DNA of 64,000 bases from Streptomyces sp. MH60 (lineage in GTDB: Bacteria > Actinomycetota > Actinomycetes > Streptomycetales > Streptomycetaceae): the NCBI RefSeq assembly GCF_002939385.1, contig NZ_MULI01000003.1:124001-188000 (forward strand), read 5' to 3'. The notes under the pieces were generated by a model. It was not told where the DNA came from. It made no database searches and worked only from the letters and a program-made list of their open reading frames with translations. Made by a program: the position numbers and the translations under genes. This document shows, piece after piece, positions 25,514 to 34,371 of the stretch (its first letter is position 1; each line of letters opens with the position of its first letter).

Positions 25514-26716
25514 ATGAGAGGGCGTTACTCACTCCGCTTGTATCTCGCTGGAGCAGTGGCAGCTCGTGCCGGGGACGAGATGTCGGGACCGGCGCTGATG
25601 CTGGCAGGATTCGCCGTGGCCGGATCGACGGTCGAAGCGTCGGCGCTGCTCGCGGGAATCACGATCTCTGCCGCCGTAGGTGGGCCGGTGCTCGGGGCGC
25701 TCCTCGACAGGGCGGTGAGGCCGGGACGCCTGCTGGCCGGGGCCCTCGTCATGTATGTGACGGGGCTGGCGGTGATGCTCGGGGGACTCGGCCGGTGGCC
25801 GTTCGCCGTCACGATCGTGATCGCCATGGTGACAGGGCTGCTGGGGCCGGCCCTGTCGGGCGGATGGACGGCCCAGCTGCCCCGTGTCGTGCCCGGTGGC
25901 CACCTGCCCCGGGCCAACGCGCTCGATGCCATGACGTTCAGCGTGGCGAGTCTGGCCGGTCCGGCTCTCGCAGGCGTCGTGGCGGAGGCGCTGGGCGCCT
26001 CGTCGGCAGTGGTGGTCTCCGTCGTGCTCATCACCTTGGCACTGCCCGCCGCCTGGACGTTGCCGGCCCGTCCAGGTCGGGCGCGGGGTGTTCGGACGGC
26101 CCCGGTGATCAGGGACCTGGCCGCCGGGATACAGGTCATCATCGGAAGTCCGTCACTGGCCCGCGCGACCCTGACCTCCGTCGTCTCCTGCGTCGCCCAG
26201 GGCATGCTGACGGCGTGCGTCCCGCTTCTGGGTGAGCGTGTCCTGGGCGGAGTCGGCCGCGGCGCGCTGCTGCTCTCCTGCGCGGCGGTCTCCGCTCTGG
26301 CGGCCAACGCCGTACTCGCCCGGTTTGCGCGTTCCGTTGCCCCTGAGACGATCATCTGGGCCGGCGCTCTGGTCCAGGCTGTCGCCTTGGTCCTGGCCAC
26401 GGTGGGTTCTCCCGTGATGCTTGTCGTGGCTGTACTCGTAACGGGGGTCGGTGAGGGCCCCCAACTGGCCGCTGTGTTCGCCATCCGTCACCGGGAGGCC
26501 CCGGGAGAGTTGCGCGGCCAGATCTTCACCACCGGCGCCAGCTTGAAGATCACCGGATTCGCCGTGGGGGCGGCGGTTGCCGGCCCTGTCGCGAGTCGGT
26601 CCCTTCCAGTCGCCTTGGCTCTCGCAGCGAGCGTGGCGGTTCTCGCCGCACTGGGCTTCTTCGCCGTCCCGTCGGCATCCGGCAATCCGCCCGAGGACCG
26701 TGCGATCTCCGGTTGA
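25514..26716 (+). CDS. MFS transporter
   Basis: A 400-residue protein with about twelve membrane helices and an MFS-type first loop (GGPVLGALLDRAVRPGR). No signal peptide. The subgroup (with charged DRAVRPGRLL) includes drug efflux proteins; the substrate is not known. The ribosome site is poor; TTG 25487 would add nine residues and overlap the operator. Divergent from a zinc-finger regulator that may control it. Confidence 0.85.
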   Translation: MRGRYSLRLYLAGAVAARAGDEMSGPALMLAGFAVAGSTVEASALLAGITISAAVGGPVLGALLDRAVRPGRLLAGALVMYVTGLAVMLGGLGRWPFAVTIVIAMVTGLLGPALSGGWTAQLPRVVPGGHLPRANALDAMTFSVASLAGPALAGVVAEALGASSAVVVSVVLITLALPAAWTLPARPGRARGVRTAPVIRDLAAGIQVIIGSPSLARATLTSVVSCVAQGMLTACVPLLGERVLGGVGRGALLLSCAAVSALAANAVLARFARSVAPETIIWAGALVQAVALVLATVGSPVMLVVAVLVTGVGEGPQLAAVFAIRHREAPGELRGQIFTTGASLKITGFAVGAAVAGPVASRSLPVALALAASVAVLAALGFFAVPSASGNPPEDRAISG

Positions 26717-27138
26717 TCAGGAGCGGGAGGCGGTGGTAGACGCGTGCGTTGCGGCGGGTGTTGTCGCACGTCCGGCCGACCACGAACGTCCCGCCGCGAG
26801 TACGAGGAAGTCCGGGACACGCGAGACCTGGGGAATGGCTGGGCCAGTACGTTGGTAGTCGAACCCACCGAAGAAGGCGGTGTCTTGCGCCCTCGCAGCG
26901 GGTCACCGGGGCGGTCGGCGTGAGGTGCGGCAGCGCTGTGAACGAGCTCGGCCTCGTCCTCGCCGTCCTCTCCGCCTTCGAGCTGGATCTGAGCCTCACT
27001 GGCCCCCGCGGCCGCGGCGTCCCGTGCTCCGGGCAGTGTCGTCGCGCGGTGGGTTGGTGCCGTCCGGAGCGTGCTCACTCGTGCATGATGCTCACCGAGA
27101 CCTTGGGACCGGGAGCTCGTGAGAAGCGGGGTGACAGT
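26717..27138. other. Intergenic region, no supported gene
   Basis: Between the MFS gene and the phosphatase. In-frame ATGs at 27085 and 27088 could extend the phosphatase by about 18 residues. Otherwise nothing recognisable was seen. Confidence 0.4.
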
Positions 27139-28317
27139 GTGGGTGCGGGGCGGGCTGCCGCGGAGCACAGACAGTGGGACGAGCAGCATCCCTGGCCGCC
27201 CCAGTGGCTCCGCTATGTCCCGCCCGCACTCGTCGTGGTGACCATGGTGCTCGACCAGGTGACACCGTCGCGCTACTTCTTCGGCTCGCTGCTGTCGGCC
27301 TCGGTGGTGCTGGCCCTCTTCACGTACCCGCCGTTGGGTGTGCTCGCCGTCGGCGCCGCAGGATGTGTGCTGCTGGTGGTCACCGAGTGGCTCGAGGACT
27401 ACATCGGTCCGATGACCATCGTGGCCCTGACCGTTCTGGCCACCGTCACGGTGCTGTCCGCTTCGCTGTGTGTGGTGCGCCGACGGGCCGAGAGCCGCTT
27501 CCGCCGCGTACAGGCGGTCGCCGAGGCCGTGCAACTGGCCCTCCTGCGTCCGCTGCCTGACCGGATCGGCCCGTTGCGCCTGGCCGGCTTCTACCGGGCG
27601 GCGGACGACGAGGCGCTCATCGGCGGGGACCTCTACAGTGTCCGTCCGACGCCGTTCGGCATCCGGGTGATCGTCGGGGACGTCAAGGGCAAGGGCATCA
27701 GCGCGACGCAGACGGTGGCGACAGTGATCTCCTCGTTCCAGGAGGCGGCGTTGCTCCACCCGTCGCTGAGCCAGGTGGCCGAGCGGATCGACGTGGCCCT
27801 GCAGTTGGACCGCGACAGCCCTCCGTCGGAGCCGATGGGGGACGGACGGCCGGCCTACACACCCGGTGAGGCCGCGGGGCCGGTGGACGAGGTCTTCGTC
27901 ACGGCCGTCCTGCTCGAGTTCACCGCCGACGCGCGTGCCGTACGGGTCCTGGACCGGGGGCATCAGCCCCTGCTCACGGTCCGGCACGGCACGGCGTCCG
28001 TCGTGGAGAGCGACCACAGCCTGCCGCTGGGCATGAGCGACCTGCTGACCGCGCCTCCGCGCACCGTGACGCAGACCCTGGACCCCGGTGACATCCTGAT
28101 CGCCTACTCCGACGGGGTCACCGAGGCGCGTGACAGCGCCGGCACGTTCTACCCGCTGCGCGAACGCCTCCAGGACCACTGTTCGAGCAGTGCGGGGCCG
28201 GTTTCCCCCACCCGTCTCGTCACCTTCATCGAGGAGGACGTCGCCCGGTGGGCGTCCACCCTGGGCGACGACCTCGTCGCCATCGCCTTCCAGCCCGCAC
28301 CGTCAGGCGGCGAGTGA
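27139..28317 (+). CDS. Membrane-bound SpoIIE/PP2C-type phosphatase
   Basis: A 392-residue protein: three or four membrane helices at about 35-110, then a short coiled segment and a SpoIIE/RsbU-type Ser/Thr phosphatase domain (about 140-385). Metal-binding motifs are visible as GGDLYSV, VGDVKGKGISA and DILIAYSDGVTEARD, and DRGHQPLL is also typical. Streptomycetes have many of these; they usually dephosphorylate anti-anti-sigma factors, but no such partner is adjacent. The N-terminal helices probably act as a sensor. GTG 27139 is my choice of start; ATG 27085 is an alternative. Confidence 0.87.
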   Translation: MGAGRAAAEHRQWDEQHPWPPQWLRYVPPALVVVTMVLDQVTPSRYFFGSLLSASVVLALFTYPPLGVLAVGAAGCVLLVVTEWLEDYIGPMTIVALTVLATVTVLSASLCVVRRRAESRFRRVQAVAEAVQLALLRPLPDRIGPLRLAGFYRAADDEALIGGDLYSVRPTPFGIRVIVGDVKGKGISATQTVATVISSFQEAALLHPSLSQVAERIDVALQLDRDSPPSEPMGDGRPAYTPGEAAGPVDEVFVTAVLLEFTADARAVRVLDRGHQPLLTVRHGTASVVESDHSLPLGMSDLLTAPPRTVTQTLDPGDILIAYSDGVTEARDSAGTFYPLRERLQDHCSSSAGPVSPTRLVTFIEEDVARWASTLGDDLVAIAFQPAPSGGE

Positions 28318-28609
28318 TCAACCCCGAACCCCAGCCGCCGTACTTCCAGATCCCCGCCGATACGAAACGCAGTCGATGCCACGTGCTGTCTCCCCCTCGC
28401 TCAAGCAGGCTGCAGACCGAGACCCGACACGGGGGGTATGGGCCTGCAACCTGGAACACCTGGACTTGATCAGGCGGTTCGTGCAGGCACCGCTGCGTGA
28501 AGGGATTCCCTGGCACGACCAGGGCCGGAAGATGACCGTGGTGGCCCGCCTGCCCGCCTGCCCGCCTGCCCGCATGGACGCAGCAGGCCAAGAACCGCGA
28601 CGTGGGCGA
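28318..28609. other. Intergenic region before IS remnant
   Basis: No coding pattern found. Holds the direct repeat CCTGCCCGCCTGCCCG near 28553. The transposase remnant begins at about 28610. Confidence 0.4.
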
Positions 28610-28681
28610 GTAGTCGAGGGCATACCGGTGCTTCAGGTCCGCACCCGCGTCGAGCACGCCCTCGCCCGTTTGATGACCTGG
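28610..28681 (+). pseudogene. Transposase remnant (IS5-type C-terminal motif)
   Basis: The forward frame gives RTRVEHALARLMTW, the conserved motif near the C-terminus of IS5-type DDE transposases (RxRVEHxxARxKxW, with the last catalytic Glu). Nothing of the N-terminal part is present. The scrap ends about 70 bases before the glyoxalase-fold gene. Confidence 0.5.
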
Positions 28682-28749
28682 GTCTGCTCACGCGGAGATA
28701 CCCGCTGCCACCTAGGCAGGGGGCAGCCACTAGTAGATCCTTTGTAGCC

Positions 28750-29151
28750 GTGACCCAAACGACAAGCGAAGCCGCGTGGCCCGGAAAGATCAGTGCCATC
28801 ACCCTGTTCGTAGAGGACCTGGAGGCCACGAAGCGGTTCTACCGTGACGTGTTCCGCCTGCCGGTGACCTACGAGAACGACAACTCGGCGGTGTTCAGCT
28901 TCGCCAACACCATCATCAACCTGTTGCAATCCACCGCGGCACACCAACTGATCGACCCTGCGCCCCTCGCCGCTCCCGACGCCGGCTCCCGCGTTCAGCT
29001 CACCCTCCCGGTGGACGACGTGGACGCGATGTGCAAGGAGCTGACCAGCCGCGGCGTGACGCTCCTGAACGGTCCGATGGACAGGCCTTGGGGAATACGA
29101 ACGGCCAGCTTCAAGGATCCGGGCGGCCACATCTGGGAGATCGCACAGTGA
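28750..29151 (+). CDS. VOC/glyoxalase-fold protein
   Basis: A 133-residue vicinal-oxygen-chelate protein: ITLFVEDLEATKRFYRDVF at the N-terminus, a second beta-alpha-beta unit (LPVDDVDAMCKELTSRGV) and FKDPGGHIWEIAQ at the end with the usual His/Glu pair. The N-terminal metal His is replaced (AITLF), so metal binding may be partial. GTG start without a good ribosome site. Its stop overlaps the DinB gene start (GTGA), so they are co-translated; both folds are common in antibiotic or thiol-adduct detoxification. Confidence 0.85.
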   Translation: MTQTTSEAAWPGKISAITLFVEDLEATKRFYRDVFRLPVTYENDNSAVFSFANTIINLLQSTAAHQLIDPAPLAAPDAGSRVQLTLPVDDVDAMCKELTSRGVTLLNGPMDRPWGIRTASFKDPGGHIWEIAQ

Positions 29152-29666
29152 CCGCAAACGTGTTCCCGACAACGAACAGTGAGGTCCAGGCCCTCCTGTC
29201 CGTTCTGGAGGGACAGCGTCGCCATGTCCTCGGCATACTCGAAGGGCTGGACCCGGAGACACTGCGACGGCCCGTGCTGCCGTCCCGATGGAACTGCCTG
29301 GGGCTCGTCCAGCACCTCGCGCTCGACGTCGAGCGGTTCTGGTTCCGTGCCGTCATCACCGGTGATCCCGCTGTCATCGAAGCCCTCGACGACATCGACG
29401 ACGCCTGGCAGGTTGCCCCCGACGTACCGCACACCGAGGTACTCGACCGATACCGCACGGAGGCGGGCCTCGCAAACACCGCTGTCTCCACTGCGGACGC
29501 GGACGCTCCGCTGGCCTGGTGGCCCCACCACCTCTTCGGAGAACCGCACCTGCACACCGTTCGGGACGTACTGCTGCACGTCATCACCGAAACCGCATGC
29601 CACGCCGGACATCTCGACGCCGCACGGGAACTCATCGACGGCCGACGATGGATGGTTCTGACCTGA
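29148..29666 (+). CDS. DinB/DUF664-family protein
   Basis: A 172-residue four-helix protein: SRWNCLGLVQHLALDVERFW at about 44-63 supplies the first metal His, and HVITETACHAGHLDAARELI near the C-terminus the other two (HxxxH type). The family includes mycothiol-dependent and metal-binding enzymes of unknown substrate. Starts at a GTG overlapping the previous stop. Likely works with the glyoxalase-fold protein. Confidence 0.88.
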   Translation: MTANVFPTTNSEVQALLSVLEGQRRHVLGILEGLDPETLRRPVLPSRWNCLGLVQHLALDVERFWFRAVITGDPAVIEALDDIDDAWQVAPDVPHTEVLDRYRTEAGLANTAVSTADADAPLAWWPHHLFGEPHLHTVRDVLLHVITETACHAGHLDAARELIDGRRWMVLT

Positions 29667-29905
29667 ACCGACCGCGGAGCCGCGAAAGGAACGAGCCACC
29701 TACGGGACAGCGGCAGTCCGGTCCGGTCGCTGGGCAGATGGAGCAACGATCCCAGCTTGCCGCGGCGGTCCATGCCCCGCGTAACAGCTGGACTTCCGGA
29801 GATCAGCAGCTAGCACCGGCCCCGCAGCGGAGGGCCAACCAGCCGTCAGCCATTCGACGACGCCGGGGCGTCGCCAACTCCTCGCCAATCCCTCGCTTCG
29901 TCCAC

Positions 29906-30933
29906 CTAGCGGCCGAGGGCCTGTCGCACGGACAGGTTGTGGTACTTCCGCAGCCGGTACAGCTCCCAGCACGACAACACCGTCACCGACACCGGGGCTC
30001 CGAGCAGAAACACGATCCGGGCAAGGGCGGGAACCTCGGCGTTCGCGTCGTTGATCATGTCGAGGGCGGCCATCACCCACGCCAGCACGGTGGCGAGAAC
30101 CGGTGGCAGCACCTCGTGGATGTCGGCGGTGCGGAAGACGTGGTTGAGGCAGAGCGCAATCCCGTACAGGACGAATCCCAGCGACCACGTGCAGAGGGCG
30201 ACGAGGACGACCATGCCGGGCACCCCGATGGCGTCACGGAAGCCACTGGTCGCCGGGTCGGGGGCGACGGCGAGGGGAACGTCGCCATGGACCCCATCAG
30301 AGCCGCCACCGCTCCGAAGGGCTTCAGGGACCGCCGCAGGTAGAGCCGGCGCAGCGTACCCTGCGCGGCGAACGCGAACAGGGCGATCACGAACGGGAAG
30401 GCGCACACGAGGAACAGCGTGCTGGTCCAGCTCTGGTCGAACTTGTCGCTCGCGGCGGCGTTGGCGCCCTTGGCGGTGTCGACCGGCTTGTACGACATGA
30501 CCAGCACGAGCCAGGCGGCGGCGCCGAGCCCGGTCCGCCACATCTGGATCTTGCGCACCGTCAGGTCCTCGACGGCGTCCGGGCGCGAGGGGCGGAAGGC
30601 GCGCTGGGCGGCGTAGAACGGGTTGTAGACGCACCTGAAAATCCGCTGCCCGCGCGTCAGCGGAGGCCGGGGCGGTCGGGGGAACGGCGGTCGCGGGCCA
30701 CCGCCGTACGGTTGCGGCGGGTACGGGCCCCAGCCCTGCGGATGTCCCGGAAACCCCTGCGGCGGCACGGGGGCGGGCTGCGGTGGGTAGGGCCCCACGC
30801 CGGGACCGCCGGTGTACGGGTGGGGTCCGCCTCCGGGGTATGGCTGAGGGCCGGGACCCGGGCCTGGCTGCCCACCGGGGCCGTATCCGGGTCCGCCCGC
30901 CGGACCCCACTGACCATTGCCGTACGTACTCAT
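29906..30933 (-). pseudogene. Pro/Gly-rich multi-pass membrane protein, frameshifted
   Basis: From ATG 30933 the frame encodes MSTYGNGQWGP, an about 90-residue Pro/Gly/Tyr-rich cytoplasmic region, and membrane helices (GAAAWLVLVMSYKP, LFLVCAFPFVIALFAFAAQG). After GAVAALMGSM (near 30290) that frame degenerates to low-complexity Ser/Pro, while the neighbouring frame continues sensibly (GVPGMVVLVALCTWSLGFVL, IHEVLPPVLATVLAWVMAAL) to a stop at 29906. A single indel near 30270-30300 therefore splits the gene: a real pseudogene or a sequencing error. Intact length would be about 341 residues. Function unknown. Confidence 0.75.
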
Positions 30934-31249
30934 CCCGTGCGCCCCCGATGTTTCGTCTGTGCCGTGCGCCGCGTGGCTCAAACCGTCCGCTTGGCGTGCG
31001 GCGTGATCCTACCCATCACGGGGACCGAGAAGTGCACGCTTCCGGGACCGGGCTGGGCCGGGCAGCGACGGACAACGACCTGGCACTCCGGGTGAGCGAC
31101 TGCATCACCGTCTCCGCGACCTCTGCAACTGCCGCTCGCTGTCCGCTGCGTCGATTCGCGGGGCTCGAAGCACCATGGGGACGAGCCGCGGTAGGACGCG
31201 GGCTGGGTGGCGCGCCCGTTCGGCGGATCGGGTCCGGGCCTCCAAGGAC
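30934..31249. other. Intergenic region, no gene seen
   Basis: Upstream of the frameshifted membrane protein and downstream of the methyltransferase stop. No small gene or remnant recognised. Confidence 0.4.
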
Positions 31250-32170
31250 TCAGGGCCTGTTCGCGAACACCCACCGGTTGCCCGCCAAGGCGTCGTTCCC
31301 CTCGGGGAGTGGGCCGCGTCCGTGACGGTGGGTGAATTCGAAGGGAGTATGGATCGATGTGGACCAGCCGTTGCTCGCCAGCACGCCGGCGGAGTCGGGG
31401 CGCGGTTCCTTCGCGAACAGGCCGAGCAGGTCGATGCCGATCTGCTGGGTCGTCGCGACGTAGAGGGGGCTGTCGCGGTAGGTCATCAGGTCAGGTTCGA
31501 GCTTGACCTCGTAGGCCAGGGCGCTGCTGTGCGCGCTCAACCGGTCCACCTGTGCGATGAGGGCTGACTCGGCGACGGCGGGGAGGTAGAACAGCAGCCC
31601 TTCGGCGAGCCAGACGCTCGGTGCGACCGGGTCGAATCCGGAGGCGGCGAGCGCCGTGACCCAGTCGGCGCGGAGATCCACCGGGACCGGGACGCGCGCC
31701 GCCTTCGGGGTGGCCGAGAGGCCGTCCAGCACCTTGTGTTTGAAGGCCAGCACCTCCTCCCTGTCGACCTCGAAGAAGACCGTGCCGGCGGGCCAGTCGA
31801 GCCGGAAGGCGCGGGTGTCCAACCCCGCGCCGAGCAGAACGACTTGGCGGGCGCCAGTCGTGTGTGCCGACTGGAGGAGGAAGTCGTCGAGGACCCTCGT
31901 CCGCAGGCCGAAGTAGCGGGCGAAGCGTCCCCACAGCGGGTTCGCGTCCCCGTCCGCCACCTGGCGCAGGCGGGTCGGCCAGCCGTGGGAGGCCGGTGCG
32001 GCGAGCACGAAGTGTTCCGCGAAGACATCCTGGGCGAGACTGTCGTCGCGATACGTTTCGATGGCTCGTGCGGCGGCGACCAGGAGCGCGGTCCTTCCCA
32101 CCCCGCTCGCGACGCCGGTGTCGTGCTCCGTTGTTCCGACCACGCTTCCTCCGTTGACGGATGTGCTCAT
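31250..32170 (-). CDS. Class I SAM-dependent methyltransferase (LCMT-like family)
   Basis: A 306-residue methyltransferase of the actinobacterial family related to leucine carboxyl methyltransferase. SAM-binding loop VVLLGAGLDTRAFRLDWP at about 110-127, acidic FFEVDREEVLAFK after it, and WLAEGLLFYLPA later. Members make methyl esters or O-methyl groups, often in secondary metabolism. Its ATG overlaps the stop of the alcohol dehydrogenase gene (ATGA), so it is translationally coupled to it and to the furan synthase upstream; it may methylate that pathway's product. A relative (38845) lies 7 kb away. Confidence 0.88.
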   Translation of the reverse strand: MSTSVNGGSVVGTTEHDTGVASGVGRTALLVAAARAIETYRDDSLAQDVFAEHFVLAAPASHGWPTRLRQVADGDANPLWGRFARYFGLRTRVLDDFLLQSAHTTGARQVVLLGAGLDTRAFRLDWPAGTVFFEVDREEVLAFKHKVLDGLSATPKAARVPVPVDLRADWVTALAASGFDPVAPSVWLAEGLLFYLPAVAESALIAQVDRLSAHSSALAYEVKLEPDLMTYRDSPLYVATTQQIGIDLLGLFAKEPRPDSAGVLASNGWSTSIHTPFEFTHRHGRGPLPEGNDALAGNRWVFANRP

Positions 32171-33276
32171 CGGCTCCGCTCCCGCGGGACCACGACGGGT
32201 TTGATGACGCGGCCCGCTTCGCAGTCGCGTTCGGCCTCGTCGATGTCGGTGAGCGGGTACGTACGTATCAGCTCGCTGAACGGGAACCGGCCTGCCTGCC
32301 ACAGGCCGATCAGCCGCGGGATCAGCAGGCCCGGCACGGCGTCCCCCTCGCAGATGTGTGAGATGCGCCTGCCGCGGTCCAGCGCTCCCGGCTCGATCGG
32401 CAAGGTGGTGTGCAGCCGCGCGATCAGGCCGAGGTGGCCGGTCGGGCGCAGGGACCGCAGCGCGTCGTTGATCAGCGAGGGGACTGCCGTGGTGTCCAGG
32501 GCGTAGTGCGCGCCGCCGTCGGTCAGTCGGCGGATGCGGGCGGACAGGTCGGATGTCGTGACAGGCAGGGGTATCGCGCCGTAGCGCTCCGCCAGGGCGA
32601 GCCGTTCGGGGTACTGGTCGACCGCCACGGTCACCGCTCCGGCCGCCGTGGCGGCCATGATCGCGGCCAGACCCACCGCACCCGCGCCGAAGACGGCCAC
32701 GGTCTCGTGCGGCCCCGCGCCGAAGGAGTTGAGGACCGCCCCGGCGCCGGTGAGGAACCCGCAGCCCAGTGGTCCGAGCAGTTCGATGGGAAGGGACGGG
32801 TCGACCCGTACGGCGTTGCGGGCCGGCACCAGCGCGTACTCGGCGAACGAGGACTGGCCGAACCAGCGCGGGGCCAGGCTTTCCCCCGCCGCGTCGGTGA
32901 ACCTGGCGGCGTTCTCCTTGCGCCCGCCGAACAGGTTGAGCTCGGCGAACGAGTCGCAGTAGGCGGGAGCGGCGCCCCGGCAGTTCGGGCAGCGGCCGCA
33001 GGAGTCGAAGCTCAGGACGACGTGGTCGCCGGTGGCCAGTCCGGTGTGCGGCCCGCCCGTCTCCACCACGGTCCCGGCACCCTCGTGGCCGAGCACCGCC
33101 GGCAGCGGTGAGCGGCTGTCCGGTCGCCGGACGGCGAGATCGGTCCGGCACATCCCGCAGCCCGCGATCCGCACCAGTATTTCGTCGGCGTCGGGTCCTG
33201 CGTGCAGCAGCACTTCCTCGACCGAGAACCGGCCTTCTGAGGAACGAAGGACCGCCGCGTCGAACTTCATCGGCAT
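32167..33276 (-). CDS. Zinc-dependent alcohol dehydrogenase (MDR family)
   Basis: A 369-residue enzyme of the aryl-alcohol dehydrogenase type. Catalytic zinc ligands: Cys43 (GCGMCRTD) and His64-Glu65 (LGHEGAG), plus Cys in GPLGCGFLTGAG; structural zinc: Cys93, Cys96, Cys99 and Cys107. NAD-binding FGAGAVGLAA follows. This architecture suits oxidation of a primary aryl-type alcohol or reduction of its aldehyde. Starting eight bases after the furan-phosphate synthase stop and overlapping the methyltransferase, it is the middle gene of the operon; the hydroxymethyl or formyl group of a furan is a reasonable substrate. The substrate is an inference. Confidence 0.9.
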   Translation of the reverse strand: MPMKFDAAVLRSSEGRFSVEEVLLHAGPDADEILVRIAGCGMCRTDLAVRRPDSRSPLPAVLGHEGAGTVVETGGPHTGLATGDHVVLSFDSCGRCPNCRGAAPAYCDSFAELNLFGGRKENAARFTDAAGESLAPRWFGQSSFAEYALVPARNAVRVDPSLPIELLGPLGCGFLTGAGAVLNSFGAGPHETVAVFGAGAVGLAAIMAATAAGAVTVAVDQYPERLALAERYGAIPLPVTTSDLSARIRRLTDGGAHYALDTTAVPSLINDALRSLRPTGHLGLIARLHTTLPIEPGALDRGRRISHICEGDAVPGLLIPRLIGLWQAGRFPFSELIRTYPLTDIDEAERDCEAGRVIKPVVVPRERSR

Positions 33277-33284
33277 GTCAGCGG

Positions 33285-34040
33285 TCAGCCCGCGGCGACG
33301 ACGGCCGCCGCATGTTCCCGGGCATGCCGGTCCATCTCCGCGCGGAAGGCGGCGACCAACTGCGGCTGGATCCTGCCGGCGTTGCGGTCACCGCCCTCGC
33401 AGACCGCTCCCCGCACACCCACGATGTCCGTGCCGATACGGGTCAGCGCACCGAGGTCGCCGACCTTCACGCTGCCCGCGAGAGCGGCGAGGAGTCCGGC
33501 TTCATGGGCCCGTCGCACGAACTCCGCGCACACCTCCACCGGTACATGGTCGAACAGCCGTGTTCCGTCCTTGATCGCGGTGTCGAGCATGGCCGCGTCG
33601 GCGCCCGACCGCTGGGCGATGTCGGGGAGCGCGAGCGGGTTGACGCAGCCGATGCGGTGGGCGTCGGCGTAGCCCGAGGCGACGACGAAGGCGTCCGGCC
33701 GGTGGTCCTTCACCGCCCTGACGACCCCTCGCATGACCTCGGCACCTTGCGCGGGCGTCGTGCACCCGTACAACCCGACCTTGATGTACGTGGCTCCCGA
33801 GACCACTGCGCCGAGGGCCGCCTGCGCCACGGTGCCTGGCTTGTACGGCACGTCGCCGACGGTGGCGGACACCGGCTTGTCGGCGGGGACCACTCCCCGG
33901 ATGTCCTTGATGACCCACGGGAAGTTGGCGCCGAGCGAGCCTTCCTCGGGTCTCTTGACATCGACGATGTCGAGATGCTGCGCCGCCTTCGCACACTCGA
34001 GGGCTTCCTCGACGCTGTCCGGGGAGATCAGAAGTAACAA
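33285..34040 (-). CDS. mfnB: MfnB-type (5-formylfuran-3-yl)methyl phosphate synthase
   Basis: A 251-residue protein of the MfnB (DUF556) family, which joins two glyceraldehyde 3-phosphate molecules into the furan 4-(hydroxymethyl)-2-furancarboxaldehyde phosphate. Signature segments: [44 protein letters not shown] and [17 protein letters not shown]. Catalytic residues recalled from the Methanocaldococcus enzyme (Lys27, Lys85, Asp151, Lys155) map with a constant offset of two to Lys29, Lys87, Asp153 and Lys157. Start is taken as TTG 34040, with AAGGAG six bases upstream; GTG 34061 would add seven residues. Codon 2 is TTA, the rare bldA-dependent Leu codon, hinting at developmental control. First gene of a three-gene operon. 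Confidence 0.9.
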   Translation of the reverse strand: MLLLISPDSVEEALECAKAAQHLDIVDVKRPEEGSLGANFPWVIKDIRGVVPADKPVSATVGDVPYKPGTVAQAALGAVVSGATYIKVGLYGCTTPAQGAEVMRGVVRAVKDHRPDAFVVASGYADAHRIGCVNPLALPDIAQRSGADAAMLDTAIKDGTRLFDHVPVEVCAEFVRRAHEAGLLAALAGSVKVGDLGALTRIGTDIVGVRGAVCEGGDRNAGRIQPQLVAAFRAEMDRHAREHAAAVVAAG

Positions 34041-34371
34041 CGTGTACTCCTTCCCGCACACCCCTCAGCGCCCGGGAAGCAGGCCGGAGTGTGCGAACGC
34101 GCTTGCGTCTTTTGCGGTCTGCTCATCATCAGCGGCCGCCCACGACCACCGGTAGGGCGCGCGAGGACCGAGGGAGGTGCTACCTCCGTAACCAATGCGC
34201 CGTGCGCGCCGGTTCAACCGGCTCCGCGTCACGTTCATGCCGACGTGGCACCATCTTCACTCTTTATGTTGACCAGCCAGTCTTCCCGGGACACCGGGCC
34301 CGCAGGCCCGCATAGTTGCTGCTCGGCTGGCACACACGGCCGTCTCCCGGACTCAAGAAGGGCACATACAC
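34041..34371. promoter_or_regulatory. Divergent promoter region, furan operon and EF-hand gene
   Basis: About 330 non-coding bases between the divergent starts. TTGACC at 34268-34273 in an AT-richer patch may be a -35 for the EF-hand gene, and GGGCC-N4-GGCCC lies at about 34297-34310. No large palindrome was found and no regulator gene is adjacent, so control may be through bldA or a distant regulator. Confidence 0.4.

Noticed and set aside
26488..28179. A 563-codon minus-strand open frame
   Set aside because: Opposite the SpoIIE phosphatase, whose motifs are clear. The product is Gln/His/Arg-rich and featureless.
31250..34040. Methanofuran biosynthesis as the role of the MfnB gene
   Set aside because: None of the other methanofuran genes or C1-carrier enzymes is nearby, and the host type does not use that cofactor as far as I know; a separate furan pathway fits better.
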